A program made the position numbers and the translations under genes. A model generated the notes under the pieces. That model ran no database searches and had not been told where the DNA came from. It saw only the letters and a program-made list of their open reading frames with translations. Of a stretch of 7,242 nucleotides of DNA, positions 1-5,838 are shown one piece after another; within the stretch, counting starts at the first letter, position 1, and each line of letters begins with the position of its first letter. Origin of the DNA: Bog-877 sp049518775 (lineage in GTDB: Bacteria; Chloroflexota; Dormibacteria; Aeolococcales; Bog-877); assembly GCA_049518775.1 (NCBI GenBank), contig JBEKRL010000108.1, positions 1-7,242 of the forward strand, in the 5' to 3' direction.

Positions 1-904
1 GAAGGTGCTGGGGATCGGTGGTCCGGGCGTCGCCCTTGGCGGTCCGAAACACTAGGTCCGGGATCGGGCCGACGGCGTCCGTCTGTGCTTCCCGCTCGGC
101 CTTGAGGATGGCTACGGCGGACGATCCCAGATCGACACGGCGACGGGACTTCGCCGTCTTGACGGGAGCCAGGACGTAGCCAGCCAGTCCGCCCGATTCG
201 GTGAGTTTGCGGGTGAGCGTGTGGGTGATCCTGAGATACCCCCCGTCTAGGTCGGCGTCCTGCCACCTGAGCCCTTGCTGCTCTCCGATGCGGAGTCCCG
301 TCGTCATCCCGAAAGCGACCGCTCGACGGAGTTCCTCAGAGTACTCACCGCACGCCTCGATAATGGCGCGGGCCAACTCAGGGGTCGGCACAAAGGGCGT
401 CGAATCCTCGACCCTCGGAGCCTTGGCGATCCGGGCGGCGTTGCGGGACAGCTTACCGGCGTCGATGGCGGACTGAAGCGCCGCGCTCAGTACCACCCGA
501 ACGAGTCGGATTGTGCCCGGAGCCTTGCCTTCGGCGGCGAGTGCCGTCATCATCCCCGAGACATCATCGGGTTGCAGCCGGTTGACGCGGACGGAGCCCA
601 GGCGCGGGAGTAGGTGAAGCCTGACCACCTGCTCGTGGCTCCTGAAGGTGCTCGGCCGGACGGCGGCCCGATGGCCTTCCAGCCAGCCAGTGAGCAGCGC
701 TCCGACCGTCAGGGACTCGGGCGCGGGGTCGACTCCCTTATCTATGAGGTTGAGCAGGTCGCGGAGCTTGCGCTCGGCGTCGAGCTTTGTGGGCAGGTAG
801 TAGTGCTGACCCCGAAGCGTGGCCTCCCACCTACCGTCTGGCCGATGGGCGATCCCACCCGTTCCCTTGGTTCGGCGAGTCTTGGTCGGGTTCGTGTTTG
901 CCAT
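1..904 (-). CDS. Tyrosine recombinase (phage-type integrase), C-terminus cut by window edge
   Basis: Site-specific recombinase of the lambda-integrase family, which integrates and excises mobile elements. Reading the minus strand from ATG 904 gives 301 open residues up to the window edge. An N-terminal arm-binding-like segment contains GTGGIAHRPDGRWEATL (residues 14-30). A SAM-like core-binding domain follows (about 65-160, with PSTFRSH at 84-90). The start of the catalytic domain holds TTGLRIGEQQGLRW, giving the first catalytic arginine (R205), and the beta-hairpin lysine region PVKTAKSRRR (K249 or K252). The HxxR motif, second histidine and nucleophilic tyrosine would lie left of position 1, so activity cannot be judged. 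No Shine-Dalgarno precedes the ATG, but a TAAGAT box ends 6 nt upstream, so a leaderless mRNA is plausible. Codon use is less GC-biased than in the adjacent operon, which fits horizontal transfer. The rest of the mobile element presumably lies left of the window. Confidence 0.93.
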   Translation of the reverse strand, partial: MANTNPTKTRRTKGTGGIAHRPDGRWEATLRGQHYYLPTKLDAERKLRDLLNLIDKGVDPAPESLTVGALLTGWLEGHRAAVRPSTFRSHEQVVRLHLLPRLGSVRVNRLQPDDVSGMMTALAAEGKAPGTIRLVRVVLSAALQSAIDAGKLSRNAARIAKAPRVEDSTPFVPTPELARAIIEACGEYSEELRRAVAFGMTTGLRIGEQQGLRWQDADLDGGYLRITHTLTRKLTESGGLAGYVLAPVKTAKSRRRVDLGSSAVAILKAEREAQTDAVGPIPDLVFRTAKGDARTTDPQHL

Positions 905-910
905 GCGGCG

Positions 911-940
911 ATCTTAGCACTTAGTGCGTCAGATAGTGCG
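911..940 (-). promoter_or_regulatory. Candidate integrase promoter (-10) with overlapping operator-like repeats
   Basis: On the minus strand TAAGAT (911-916) matches the TAnnnT -10 pattern and ends exactly 6 nt before the integrase ATG, as expected for leaderless transcription. No convincing -35 box sits 16-18 nt upstream. Directly beside the -10 is a perfect palindrome, GCACT-T-AGTGC (917-927). The heptamer TAGTGCG occurs at 922-928 and again at 934-940, 12 bp apart, about one helical turn. The layout resembles a repressor operator, or integrase/excisionase arm sites. The repeats are seen directly; the role is inferred. Confidence 0.35.
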
Positions 941-1036
941 AGATTCGGGCATATTGGCCCTCATCCGATCTCGGGTGAGCGGTAGCCGGGATTCGTCGCG
1001 GAACTCCACGGCTTCAACTTACCTCTTGCGCCGGGT
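941..1036. other. Gap between integrase control region and operon 3' end; possible attachment region
   Basis: No gene is visible here. The segment lies between the 5' end of the integrase and the 3' end of the minus-strand operon, where an attL or attR junction would be expected for an element whose integrase sits at its edge. At its operon side (1034-1046) is GGTT-CACGA-AACC, short inverted arms around a 5-nt centre. It overlaps the stop codon of the 22-residue ORF and could be a recombinase core site. It is not a tRNA T-arm, because the position corresponding to A58 is not A. No second copy is visible in the window, so an attachment-site call is only a suggestion. Confidence 0.25.
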
Positions 1037-1105
1037 TCACGAAACCGCCGGGGTGGCCTGCGAGAGCTCCAGCTGCGCGCGCAGCTCCGCAACCCGCCGG
1101 CTCAT
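1037..1105 (-). CDS. 22-residue ORF, ATGA-coupled to the ATP-grasp gene; probable stub of a truncated operon gene
   Basis: The ATG at 1105 overlaps the ATP-grasp stop codon as ATGA, the same junction used between the PLP and ATP-grasp genes. The frame encodes MSRRVAELRAQLELSQAT plus four more residues before TGA at 1039-1037. Nineteen of the 21 codons after the ATG end in G or C, as in the real genes beside it, so it looks like genuine coding sequence. It begins with a charged, heptad-like helix and then stops abruptly at the edge of the integrase-side region. The simplest reading is the N-terminus of a further operon gene whose remainder was replaced or separated by integration of the element carrying the recombinase. 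It could instead be a chance ORF or a real micropeptide. No family is recognisable from 22 residues. Confidence 0.4.
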   Translation of the reverse strand: MSRRVAELRAQLELSQATPAVS

Positions 1106-2289
1106 CCAGGGTAGGGGGGTAGGGGGAGCCCGTCCGGCCCGAGCCCCGGGCCCTGGAAGATGATCCGGGCAAGTTCCCCGCCGGGGCTGGAGCTCCCCTG
1201 GACGACGATGGCGATCTCGCCGGGCCGGGGCCCCTCCAGCCCCAGGGGCATCCATGCCAGCGGCTCGTCGCCGCCGAGTCCGGCCCGGCCGGTCCGGGCT
1301 AGGGGCTGGGCGAGGCGCTGGCCCTCCTGATAGAGGATCACCTGGGACCAGTGGCACTCCAGCGGGGAACCCCCCCACCGCGCCAGCCCGAAGCAGGCCA
1401 GGTGCTGCCCCAGCAAGCCCGGTCCGCCGCAGTCCCTGGCGCTGAGGCTGAAGAGTGGCACCGAGGCCACCAGCCGAGGATTCACCTCAATGCACCAGAG
1501 CTGCCCGGTGGGGGCCTGCACCAGATCCAGGCCGAAGATCCCCAGGTGGCCCTCCTGGCGAAGCCACGCCGCCACCCGGAGAGCCAGAGCCTCCACCTCG
1601 CTGGCGCCAGGCACCGGGAACCCGTAGTCGTCGCCGCAGGAGCCCAGCGGGTGGGGGGTGAGGCTGGGAATGCCGGTCAGCTGGCGGCAGGCGGGCGACA
1701 CCGCCAGACCGGCCGCTCCTACCACCCCGGTGACGGTGATCGGGGTGCCCGGAACCGCGCTGGCCACCCGGCAGGGGTGGCCGCGGAATTGATCCATCAG
1801 CTCCGCCAGCGTGGCCGCCTCTCGGGCCGGGTAGGTCTGCGCGCCGGAGAATCCCTGGGCCAGCTGGAACACCCAGGGGCCGGGCAGCCCCCCCGCCTCT
1901 CCCAGCAGCTCGGGGCCGGCCCGCCCGGTGCGCGCGGGGGGCACCGGAAGCCCGGCCGCGGCTGCGCTGCGACTGAAATAGGCCTTGTTCTCGAGCCGCC
2001 GGGCCACCAGGGCGGGGCTGCTGGCCAGACCCAGTCCCAAGCCTGCGGCCAGCTGCTCCAGGGCGGCGGAGCTCTTCCAGACCGTGATCGCGTCGGCGGA
2101 GCCGCGAAGTCGCTCCTGGACCTGGGGCAGCTTCAGCAGGCCAAGGCTTGACTGTTTCCCCGGGAGCTCGAACTGCTCCAAGGGGGGACCGCCACCCCGG
2201 TCCAGGCCGCAGCCGTCGGCGCAGAGCACCGCCAGGCCGCTGCCGAGCGCCGGCAAAGGGTCCGGGCCCAGGAACGCCACCCGGCTCAT
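1102..2289 (-). CDS. ATP-grasp superfamily ligase
   Basis: A 395-residue protein of the ATP-grasp fold, which couples ATP hydrolysis to carboxylate-amine (peptide or amide) bond formation through an acyl-phosphate. ATP-grasp signatures are an ENKAYFSRSAAAAGLPVPPA block (100-119, K102 near the nucleotide), a glycine-rich loop region (VFQLAQGFSGAQTY, 140-153), ASAVPGTPITV (176-186), and the metal-binding strand pair GLDLV...LWCIEVNPRL (253-273, with D255, E268 and N270). In the glycine-rich region glutamine (Q142) replaces the usual second lysine. The C-terminal 95 residues are an extra domain I cannot assign. The start ATG (2289) overlaps the PLP gene's TGA as ATGA, implying translational coupling; an in-frame upstream extension would only read the PLP gene out of frame. 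With a LysW-like carrier next door, a LysX-like role (loading an amino acid onto the carrier) is attractive, but the protein is not an obvious LysX orthologue and its substrate is unknown. Confidence 0.85.
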   Translation of the reverse strand: MSRVAFLGPDPLPALGSGLAVLCADGCGLDRGGGPPLEQFELPGKQSSLGLLKLPQVQERLRGSADAITVWKSSAALEQLAAGLGLGLASSPALVARRLENKAYFSRSAAAAGLPVPPARTGRAGPELLGEAGGLPGPWVFQLAQGFSGAQTYPAREAATLAELMDQFRGHPCRVASAVPGTPITVTGVVGAAGLAVSPACRQLTGIPSLTPHPLGSCGDDYGFPVPGASEVEALALRVAAWLRQEGHLGIFGLDLVQAPTGQLWCIEVNPRLVASVPLFSLSARDCGGPGLLGQHLACFGLARWGGSPLECHWSQVILYQEGQRLAQPLARTGRAGLGGDEPLAWMPLGLEGPRPGEIAIVVQGSSSPGGELARIIFQGPGLGPDGLPLPPYPG

Positions 2290-3368
2290 CGGGCCGACGG
2301 GCGGGTGAAGCCCGCCGCCTCCAGCAGGAGGTCCAACTCCCGGGGGGACTCGGCCCGGGGCAGGGGGAGCTCGCCCTCGGCTGCGGGCTGGAGCTCCAGC
2401 TGCCAGGCGGCTCCGGTCAGCACCGCCACCCAGCGGCCGGCGCCGGCGCCCAGCTCGGCCGCCCTGCCGATCGCCGCCAGAACCGCCAGCCCCTCCCACG
2501 ACGTCTCCAGACCGTGGTTGCGGCCCAGCTCCCGCATCCCCGCCAGTTCCGCCCCTCCGATCCGCCAGCCCCGGCCACCGCTCTGGCGGACCGCGCGCCG
2601 GACCGCCGGGGCCAGCCGGGAGCGCCGGGCCCCGAGTTCGGAGAAGCTCGCTTCCCCAGCTCCGCGGTGGCCACCACCGGGGTACCAGGGCCGGGTGAGC
2701 TCGCCTCCGGGGAGCCCCTCGACCACGTGCAGGCGGGGCTGGCTCCCCGGTGTCGCCAGCGCCTCAAAGCCCTGGCTCAGGCCCAGCGCGGTGGCGCCGC
2801 TGCTGGAGAATACAAAGACCGCCTCAACGGGATCGCCGGCGACCAGCTCGGCCGCGATCCCCCGGTAGGCGTTGGGGGCGAGTGGGTTGACCGAGCCACG
2901 GAGGTCGGCAAGGCCCCACTCCCCAACCGCGTGATGGAGCAGTGCGACCGGCCGGTCGCTGAGGACGGTGAGCTGCGGGTGGGTCATCAGCACGTTCAAT
3001 TTGGCCCTCGGGGTCAGGGGGGAGACCAGGCTGAGCAGCCGCATCCCCGCCAGCGAGGCGAACGCGGCCGCGGCGATGGCCGCGTTCCCCGAGGAGGAGA
3101 TCACCGCCTGATCCCGGCCCTCAGCCAACAGGTGGGAGCAGAGGTACCCCAGGCTTCTGGCCTTGTGGGAGCCCGTCGGGGAGAGGTCCTCGCGCTTGAG
3201 CCAGAGCGATGGGACTCCCAGGGCCAGGCCCAGCTCCCTGGCCGCCTCCAGCACGGTTCCGCCCTCCCCCAGGGAGAGCTGGGATGCAGTCGGTACACTC
3301 GGACCCAGGAGTTCGGCGTGGACCCACTGCCCCCGGGCGGCGGGGCCCTCCGTCTCAGCCCCAGGCAA
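2286..3368 (-). CDS. Threonine-synthase-like PLP-dependent enzyme (fold type II)
   Basis: About 360 residues of a fold-type II (tryptophan synthase beta family) PLP enzyme, a group doing beta/gamma-elimination or replacement on amino acids. Visible motifs are LGEGGT (33-38), typical near the N-terminus of threonine synthases; LKREDLSPTGSHKAR (57-71), where K69 should form the Schiff base with PLP; SSSGNAA (91-97), the cofactor-binding Asn loop; a small-residue loop FSSSGATALG (187-196) that would hold the PLP phosphate; and VLTG (316-319), whose threonine faces the pyridine nitrogen. The motif reads GSHK rather than the GSFKDR of standard threonine synthases, so threonine synthesis should not be assumed. 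It is also shorter than many family members. The start is uncertain: the frame opens at TTG 3368 without a Shine-Dalgarno, but LGEGGT requires a start upstream of residue 33. The 3' end is ATGA-coupled to the ATP-grasp gene. It may supply or modify the amino acid handled by the two ligases (inference). Confidence 0.87.
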   Translation of the reverse strand: MPGAETEGPAARGQWVHAELLGPSVPTASQLSLGEGGTVLEAARELGLALGVPSLWLKREDLSPTGSHKARSLGYLCSHLLAEGRDQAVISSSGNAAIAAAAFASLAGMRLLSLVSPLTPRAKLNVLMTHPQLTVLSDRPVALLHHAVGEWGLADLRGSVNPLAPNAYRGIAAELVAGDPVEAVFVFSSSGATALGLSQGFEALATPGSQPRLHVVEGLPGGELTRPWYPGGGHRGAGEASFSELGARRSRLAPAVRRAVRQSGGRGWRIGGAELAGMRELGRNHGLETSWEGLAVLAAIGRAAELGAGAGRWVAVLTGAAWQLELQPAAEGELPLPRAESPRELDLLLEAAGFTRPSAR

Positions 3369-3373
3369 GGAGG
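3367..3373 (+). promoter_or_regulatory. Shine-Dalgarno of the LysW-like gene
   Basis: AAGGAGG directly abuts the ATG at 3374 and lies 9 nt before the GTG at 3383. A normal spacing therefore favours GTG 3383 as the true start. The same bases overlap the putative TTG start codon of the divergent PLP gene (3366-3368), so the two genes share this spot on opposite strands. Confidence 0.7.
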
Positions 3374-3382
3374 ATGACCAGC

Positions 3383-3556
3383 GTGTCCGAAACCGGCGCC
3401 CCGACCCAGCGGTGCCCAGACTGTGGCTCCCCGCTCGACCTCACCGACGCCGAGGAGGTGGGTGACCTGGTCGACTGCCCCAACTGCGGTGCCGCCTTCG
3501 AACTGATGGCGCTGGAGCCGGTCACCCTGGCTCCTTTCGTGGACGAGGAGAAGTAG
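3383..3556 (+). CDS. lysW: LysW-like zinc-ribbon amino-group carrier protein
   Basis: A 57-residue acidic protein (60 if ATG 3374 is used) with the LysW/ArgW layout. CPDCG is followed 15 residues later by CPNCG, a four-cysteine zinc ribbon, with the family-typical stretch EVGDLVDCPNCGAAFEL between and after. LysW proteins carry growing amino acids on the gamma-carboxyl of a C-terminal glutamate, shielding the alpha-amino group, in lysine and arginine synthesis and in some natural-product pathways. Here the tail reads VDEEK instead of the usual EDWGE, so the last residue is lysine and the penultimate one glutamate. GTG 3383 is preferred because of the well-placed AAGGAGG. The gene runs opposite to all surrounding genes: it sits between the Mur ligase and PLP genes, its 3' end overlaps the Mur ligase end by 35 bp, and its ribosome site overlaps the PLP start. 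A weak TACACT (3294-3299) is the only -10 candidate seen. The symbol denotes family, not proven lysine synthesis. Confidence 0.85.
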   Translation: MSETGAPTQRCPDCGSPLDLTDAEEVGDLVDCPNCGAAFELMALEPVTLAPFVDEEK

Positions 3557-5075
3557 CCCGCCGGACCGCCTGGCGAAACCCGCCCTCCTGGTAGTGGGCG
3601 CTGAAGAATCCGGGGCAGGCCGGCGAGAGCAGGACCGCGTCTCCCGGCTCTGCCAGGCGGGCGGCCAGCTCCACCGCCGGTTGGAGCTGATCCATCCGGT
3701 GCAGCAGCCGCTGCTGGCCGGCCCGCAGCAGCTCTGCAGCCAGCCGCTCCGAACCGGCGCCGGGGAGCAGCACCACCGCCCTCAGCGCCCCCCCCGCGAG
3801 CGCCGCCAGCTGGGAGAAGCCGATCCCCTTGTCCTCGCCTCCCGCGATCAGAACCGTGGGCCGGCCGGTGGCGAGCACCGCCGCCACGGTCGACTGGGGT
3901 GTGGTGCTGGAGAGGTCGTCGAAGTAGTCGACTCCCCGGTGCCGCCGGACCAGCTCGGTGCGGTGCCGGAGCGGAGTGAAGCCCTCGATGGCGCCGGCCG
4001 CCAGCTCCGCCAGCCCGAGGTCGGGGGCAGCCACCGCGGCCAGCCCGGTGAGGGCCGCCCTCACGTTGGCCAGGTTGTGTCGGCCCAGAAGCCGTACCCG
4101 CTCCACCGGCATGACCGGCACCACCTCGCCGCACCAGCGCAGCCGGATCTCCCCTTCCTCCTCGAAGGCGCCGTCGAAGCCTCCCAGACCGGCCTCAGCC
4201 TGGGCGAAGCGGAGCTCCCGTCGGCCCGGCTGGAGCGCCCCGGTGCCGAGGCTGAGCGGGTCGTCTCCGTTGCGGAGGGCAACCTCACTGCCGGGCAGGT
4301 CGAAGATCCGCCGCTTGGCCCGCACGTACCCCTCCATGCCCTGGTGCTCACTCAGGTGGTTGGGGGTGATGTTGGTGATGCAGCCCACCCGGGGAGCTCG
4401 ATCCAGCTGGAGCAGCTGCCGGTTGCTGATCTCCAGCACCAGGCAGCTGTGCCCATCGTCCCGGGCCACCTCCTCCAGGGCCTGGCGGTTGTGGCGGTCG
4501 TTTCCGGCCAGCCAAACCTTCTCGTACAGGGAGGAGCGGCCCAGGATCGCCGCCACCAGGGCGCTGGTGGTGGACTTCCCATGGCTCCCGGTGACCCCGA
4601 TCACCTCACCCAGGGCCAGGTCCAGGTAGGCCTGGACCAGCGAGTAGAAGGGGTGGCCCGCGCGCTTGAGATCATGCAACCTGGCATTGGCCGGCGAGAG
4701 GAACCAGGCCTGGGTCGGGATCACCACCTCGGCCTCCTCCACGCCGCGCAGGTAATCGGCGCCCAAGCGCAGCGAGGACAGCCCTTCAACAAGCCCGGCG
4801 AGGCGCGCCTGGCGCTCCTCTTGAGCAAGCCCCGCGTGGGCCAGGTTGTGAGCCTTCGCCAGTGCTTCCGGGTCAGGCTGCTGATCGTGGCCGACCAGAT
4901 TGGTGAAGCCTGCCTCCAGCAGGTAGCGGGCCATCTCGCCGACCTCGACGCTGGCCACCCCGACCAGGTCCACCCGGCGCCGCCGGAGCTGCGCCAGGGC
5001 GGGGGGCACCCGGAGGGGAAGCGGAAGGTTCGGGGCCGCGGCACCGGCCGGCTCTGGCGTTCCGGCTACCTCCAT
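3522..5075 (-). CDS. MurD-like Mur ligase with altered substrate motifs
   Basis: A 517-residue ATP-dependent amino-acid ligase of the Mur family. Central domain: P-loop GVTGSHGKSTT (160-170), LEISNRQ (E215, the MurD metal-ligand position), ITNITPNHLSEH (H240) and RAKRRIF (K254, the carbamylated-lysine position). C-terminal domain: LLGRHNLANVRAAL (329-342), HRTELV (371-376), YFDDLSSTTPQST (384-396), AGGEDKG (411-417, K416) and LLSPACPGF (482-490). ATP chemistry therefore looks intact. Substrate features differ from housekeeping MurD: DSKATN has become DLSSTT, the D-Glu-binding SPACAS loop reads SPACPG, and the N-terminal domain lacks the usual glycine-rich and SPGV-type UDP-MurNAc motifs (IPTQAWFLSP at 119-128). 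No cell-division or wall cluster genes flank it. ATG 5075 follows the NlpC/P60 stop by 10 nt, without a clear Shine-Dalgarno. I infer a paralogue that ligates an amino acid to something other than UDP-MurNAc-Ala, possibly a carrier- or peptide-bound substrate. True MurD with unusual residues is the alternative. Confidence 0.85.
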   Translation of the reverse strand: MEVAGTPEPAGAAAPNLPLPLRVPPALAQLRRRRVDLVGVASVEVGEMARYLLEAGFTNLVGHDQQPDPEALAKAHNLAHAGLAQEERQARLAGLVEGLSSLRLGADYLRGVEEAEVVIPTQAWFLSPANARLHDLKRAGHPFYSLVQAYLDLALGEVIGVTGSHGKSTTSALVAAILGRSSLYEKVWLAGNDRHNRQALEEVARDDGHSCLVLEISNRQLLQLDRAPRVGCITNITPNHLSEHQGMEGYVRAKRRIFDLPGSEVALRNGDDPLSLGTGALQPGRRELRFAQAEAGLGGFDGAFEEEGEIRLRWCGEVVPVMPVERVRLLGRHNLANVRAALTGLAAVAAPDLGLAELAAGAIEGFTPLRHRTELVRRHRGVDYFDDLSSTTPQSTVAAVLATGRPTVLIAGGEDKGIGFSQLAALAGGALRAVVLLPGAGSERLAAELLRAGQQRLLHRMDQLQPAVELAARLAEPGDAVLLSPACPGFFSAHYQEGGFRQAVRRATSPRPRKEPG

Positions 5076-5085
5076 CTGGGCTAGG

Positions 5086-5838
5086 TTAGGCGATCGCCAC
5101 GTGGCTGGTCCGCCTGGGACCGCGGTAGACGGCTCCCACTAGGTCCGCCGCCGCGAGTTCGGCCAACTGCACCCGGTCGCCCACCTGGCGCTGCGCGCGG
5201 CTGTTGCGGGGAAGCAGAACCCCTGCCGCCAGGAAGGAGCGCCAGCTGAGACCGGAGCAGTCCACCCCCGGCCCCCCAGTTCCGCCCCAGACGTAGGGAC
5301 GGCCCAGCAGCGAGAGGGCGGTCTCCAGGACCACCCGTGGGTCCCATTCCCGCTGGAGGCATGGGCCCTGGACCGGGTTGGGCCCCATCCGGAACTCGGC
5401 GGCGCGGGACACCCAGCCAACCGCTCCGCCGGGTGCGCGGACCAGGTATTGACCGCCCCGGACCGCCAGCAGCTCGGCCGGCGGGTCCCCCGGGAGCAGC
5501 TGGGTGGTGAGCTCCCCACCGGCAGCCGGGCTCTCCACCGGCCGCTTCCAGACCTGGAGCGGCTCCGAGTCGGGATGAAGCGCCAGCCGGGCCCGGCGGC
5601 TGGCCAGCACCAGCACGTGAAGCTCGGCCTCAGGCCAGACCTCCTGGAACAGCCTGCGCAGCTCCTCGGCCTGCCCGGGCAGGGCCACGGTGGCCCTGAC
5701 CGTGGCGCCCGACACCGCCACCTCGACGAGGGCGTAGCCATACCGGCTGCGGGCCTCCTGGCGCATCTCGCGGATCGCCAGGGAGAGCGCTGGCGGGGCC
5801 TCGCTCAATTCGAGCGAGCCCCCGGGAGCCAGCGCCAT
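5086..5838 (-). CDS. Cytoplasmic SH3b-NlpC/P60 protein (YkfC-like), C-terminally short
   Basis: A 250-residue protein with three parts: an unassigned N-terminal alpha/beta region (1-95), an SH3b-like segment (about 97-145, with GGQYLVRAPGGAVGWV), and an NlpC/P60 domain (about 165-250). The domain holds LGRPYVWGGTGGPGVDCSGL with the nucleophile C194, LPRNSRAQ (209-216), and SHVAIA with H246. The order matches YkfC-type enzymes, which split gamma-D-glutamyl-L-diamino-acid bonds in muropeptide recycling. No signal peptide is seen, which also fits a cytoplasmic role. The C194-H246 spacing suits the family, but the protein ends four residues after H246, before the strand that normally carries the third catalytic residue (about 12 residues further on). 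No other frame restores it, so the enzyme may be altered or inactive. ATG 5838 has a good GGAGG 5-6 nt upstream and overlaps the preceding gene by 34 bp. If active, it could release product from a gamma-glutamyl linkage (inference). Confidence 0.82.
   Translation of the reverse strand: MALAPGGSLELSEAPPALSLAIREMRQEARSRYGYALVEVAVSGATVRATVALPGQAEELRRLFQEVWPEAELHVLVLASRRARLALHPDSEPLQVWKRPVESPAAGGELTTQLLPGDPPAELLAVRGGQYLVRAPGGAVGWVSRAAEFRMGPNPVQGPCLQREWDPRVVLETALSLLGRPYVWGGTGGPGVDCSGLSWRSFLAAGVLLPRNSRAQRQVGDRVQLAELAAADLVGAVYRGPRRTSHVAIA

Noticed and set aside
201..985. Plus-strand ORFs over the integrase region
   Set aside because: The minus strand gives a continuous 301-residue tyrosine recombinase with R205 and the PVK motif; the plus frames are its shadows.
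1031..1053. tRNA T-arm as an integration target
   Set aside because: GGTTCACGAAACC resembles a T-arm on either strand, but the loop lacks the invariant A58 and no acceptor, D or anticodon arms fit around it.
1351..3377. Long plus-strand ORFs opposite the ATP-grasp and PLP genes (1351-2151 and 2148-3377)
   Set aside because: Low-complexity Pro/Gly/Arg/Gln translations antisense to genes with clear catalytic motifs; no domains.
1102..5075. Standard LysW lysine/arginine biosynthesis operon
   Set aside because: No LysZ/ArgB-like kinase, LysY reductase, LysJ aminotransferase or LysK peptidase is present; a MurD-like ligase and a PLP lyase/synthase-type enzyme are found instead.
3594..5084. 496-codon plus-strand ORF opposite the Mur ligase
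   Set aside because: It mirrors the Mur ligase frame. It is rich in Gln, Arg, Gly and Pro, has no recognisable motif, and its length follows from the G/C third-position bias of the real gene.
5040..5110. Frameshift joining the NlpC/P60 C-terminus to downstream sequence
   Set aside because: Neither alternative frame past SHVAIA contains a plausible final strand with His/Asn/Gln, so the short end is probably as encoded.
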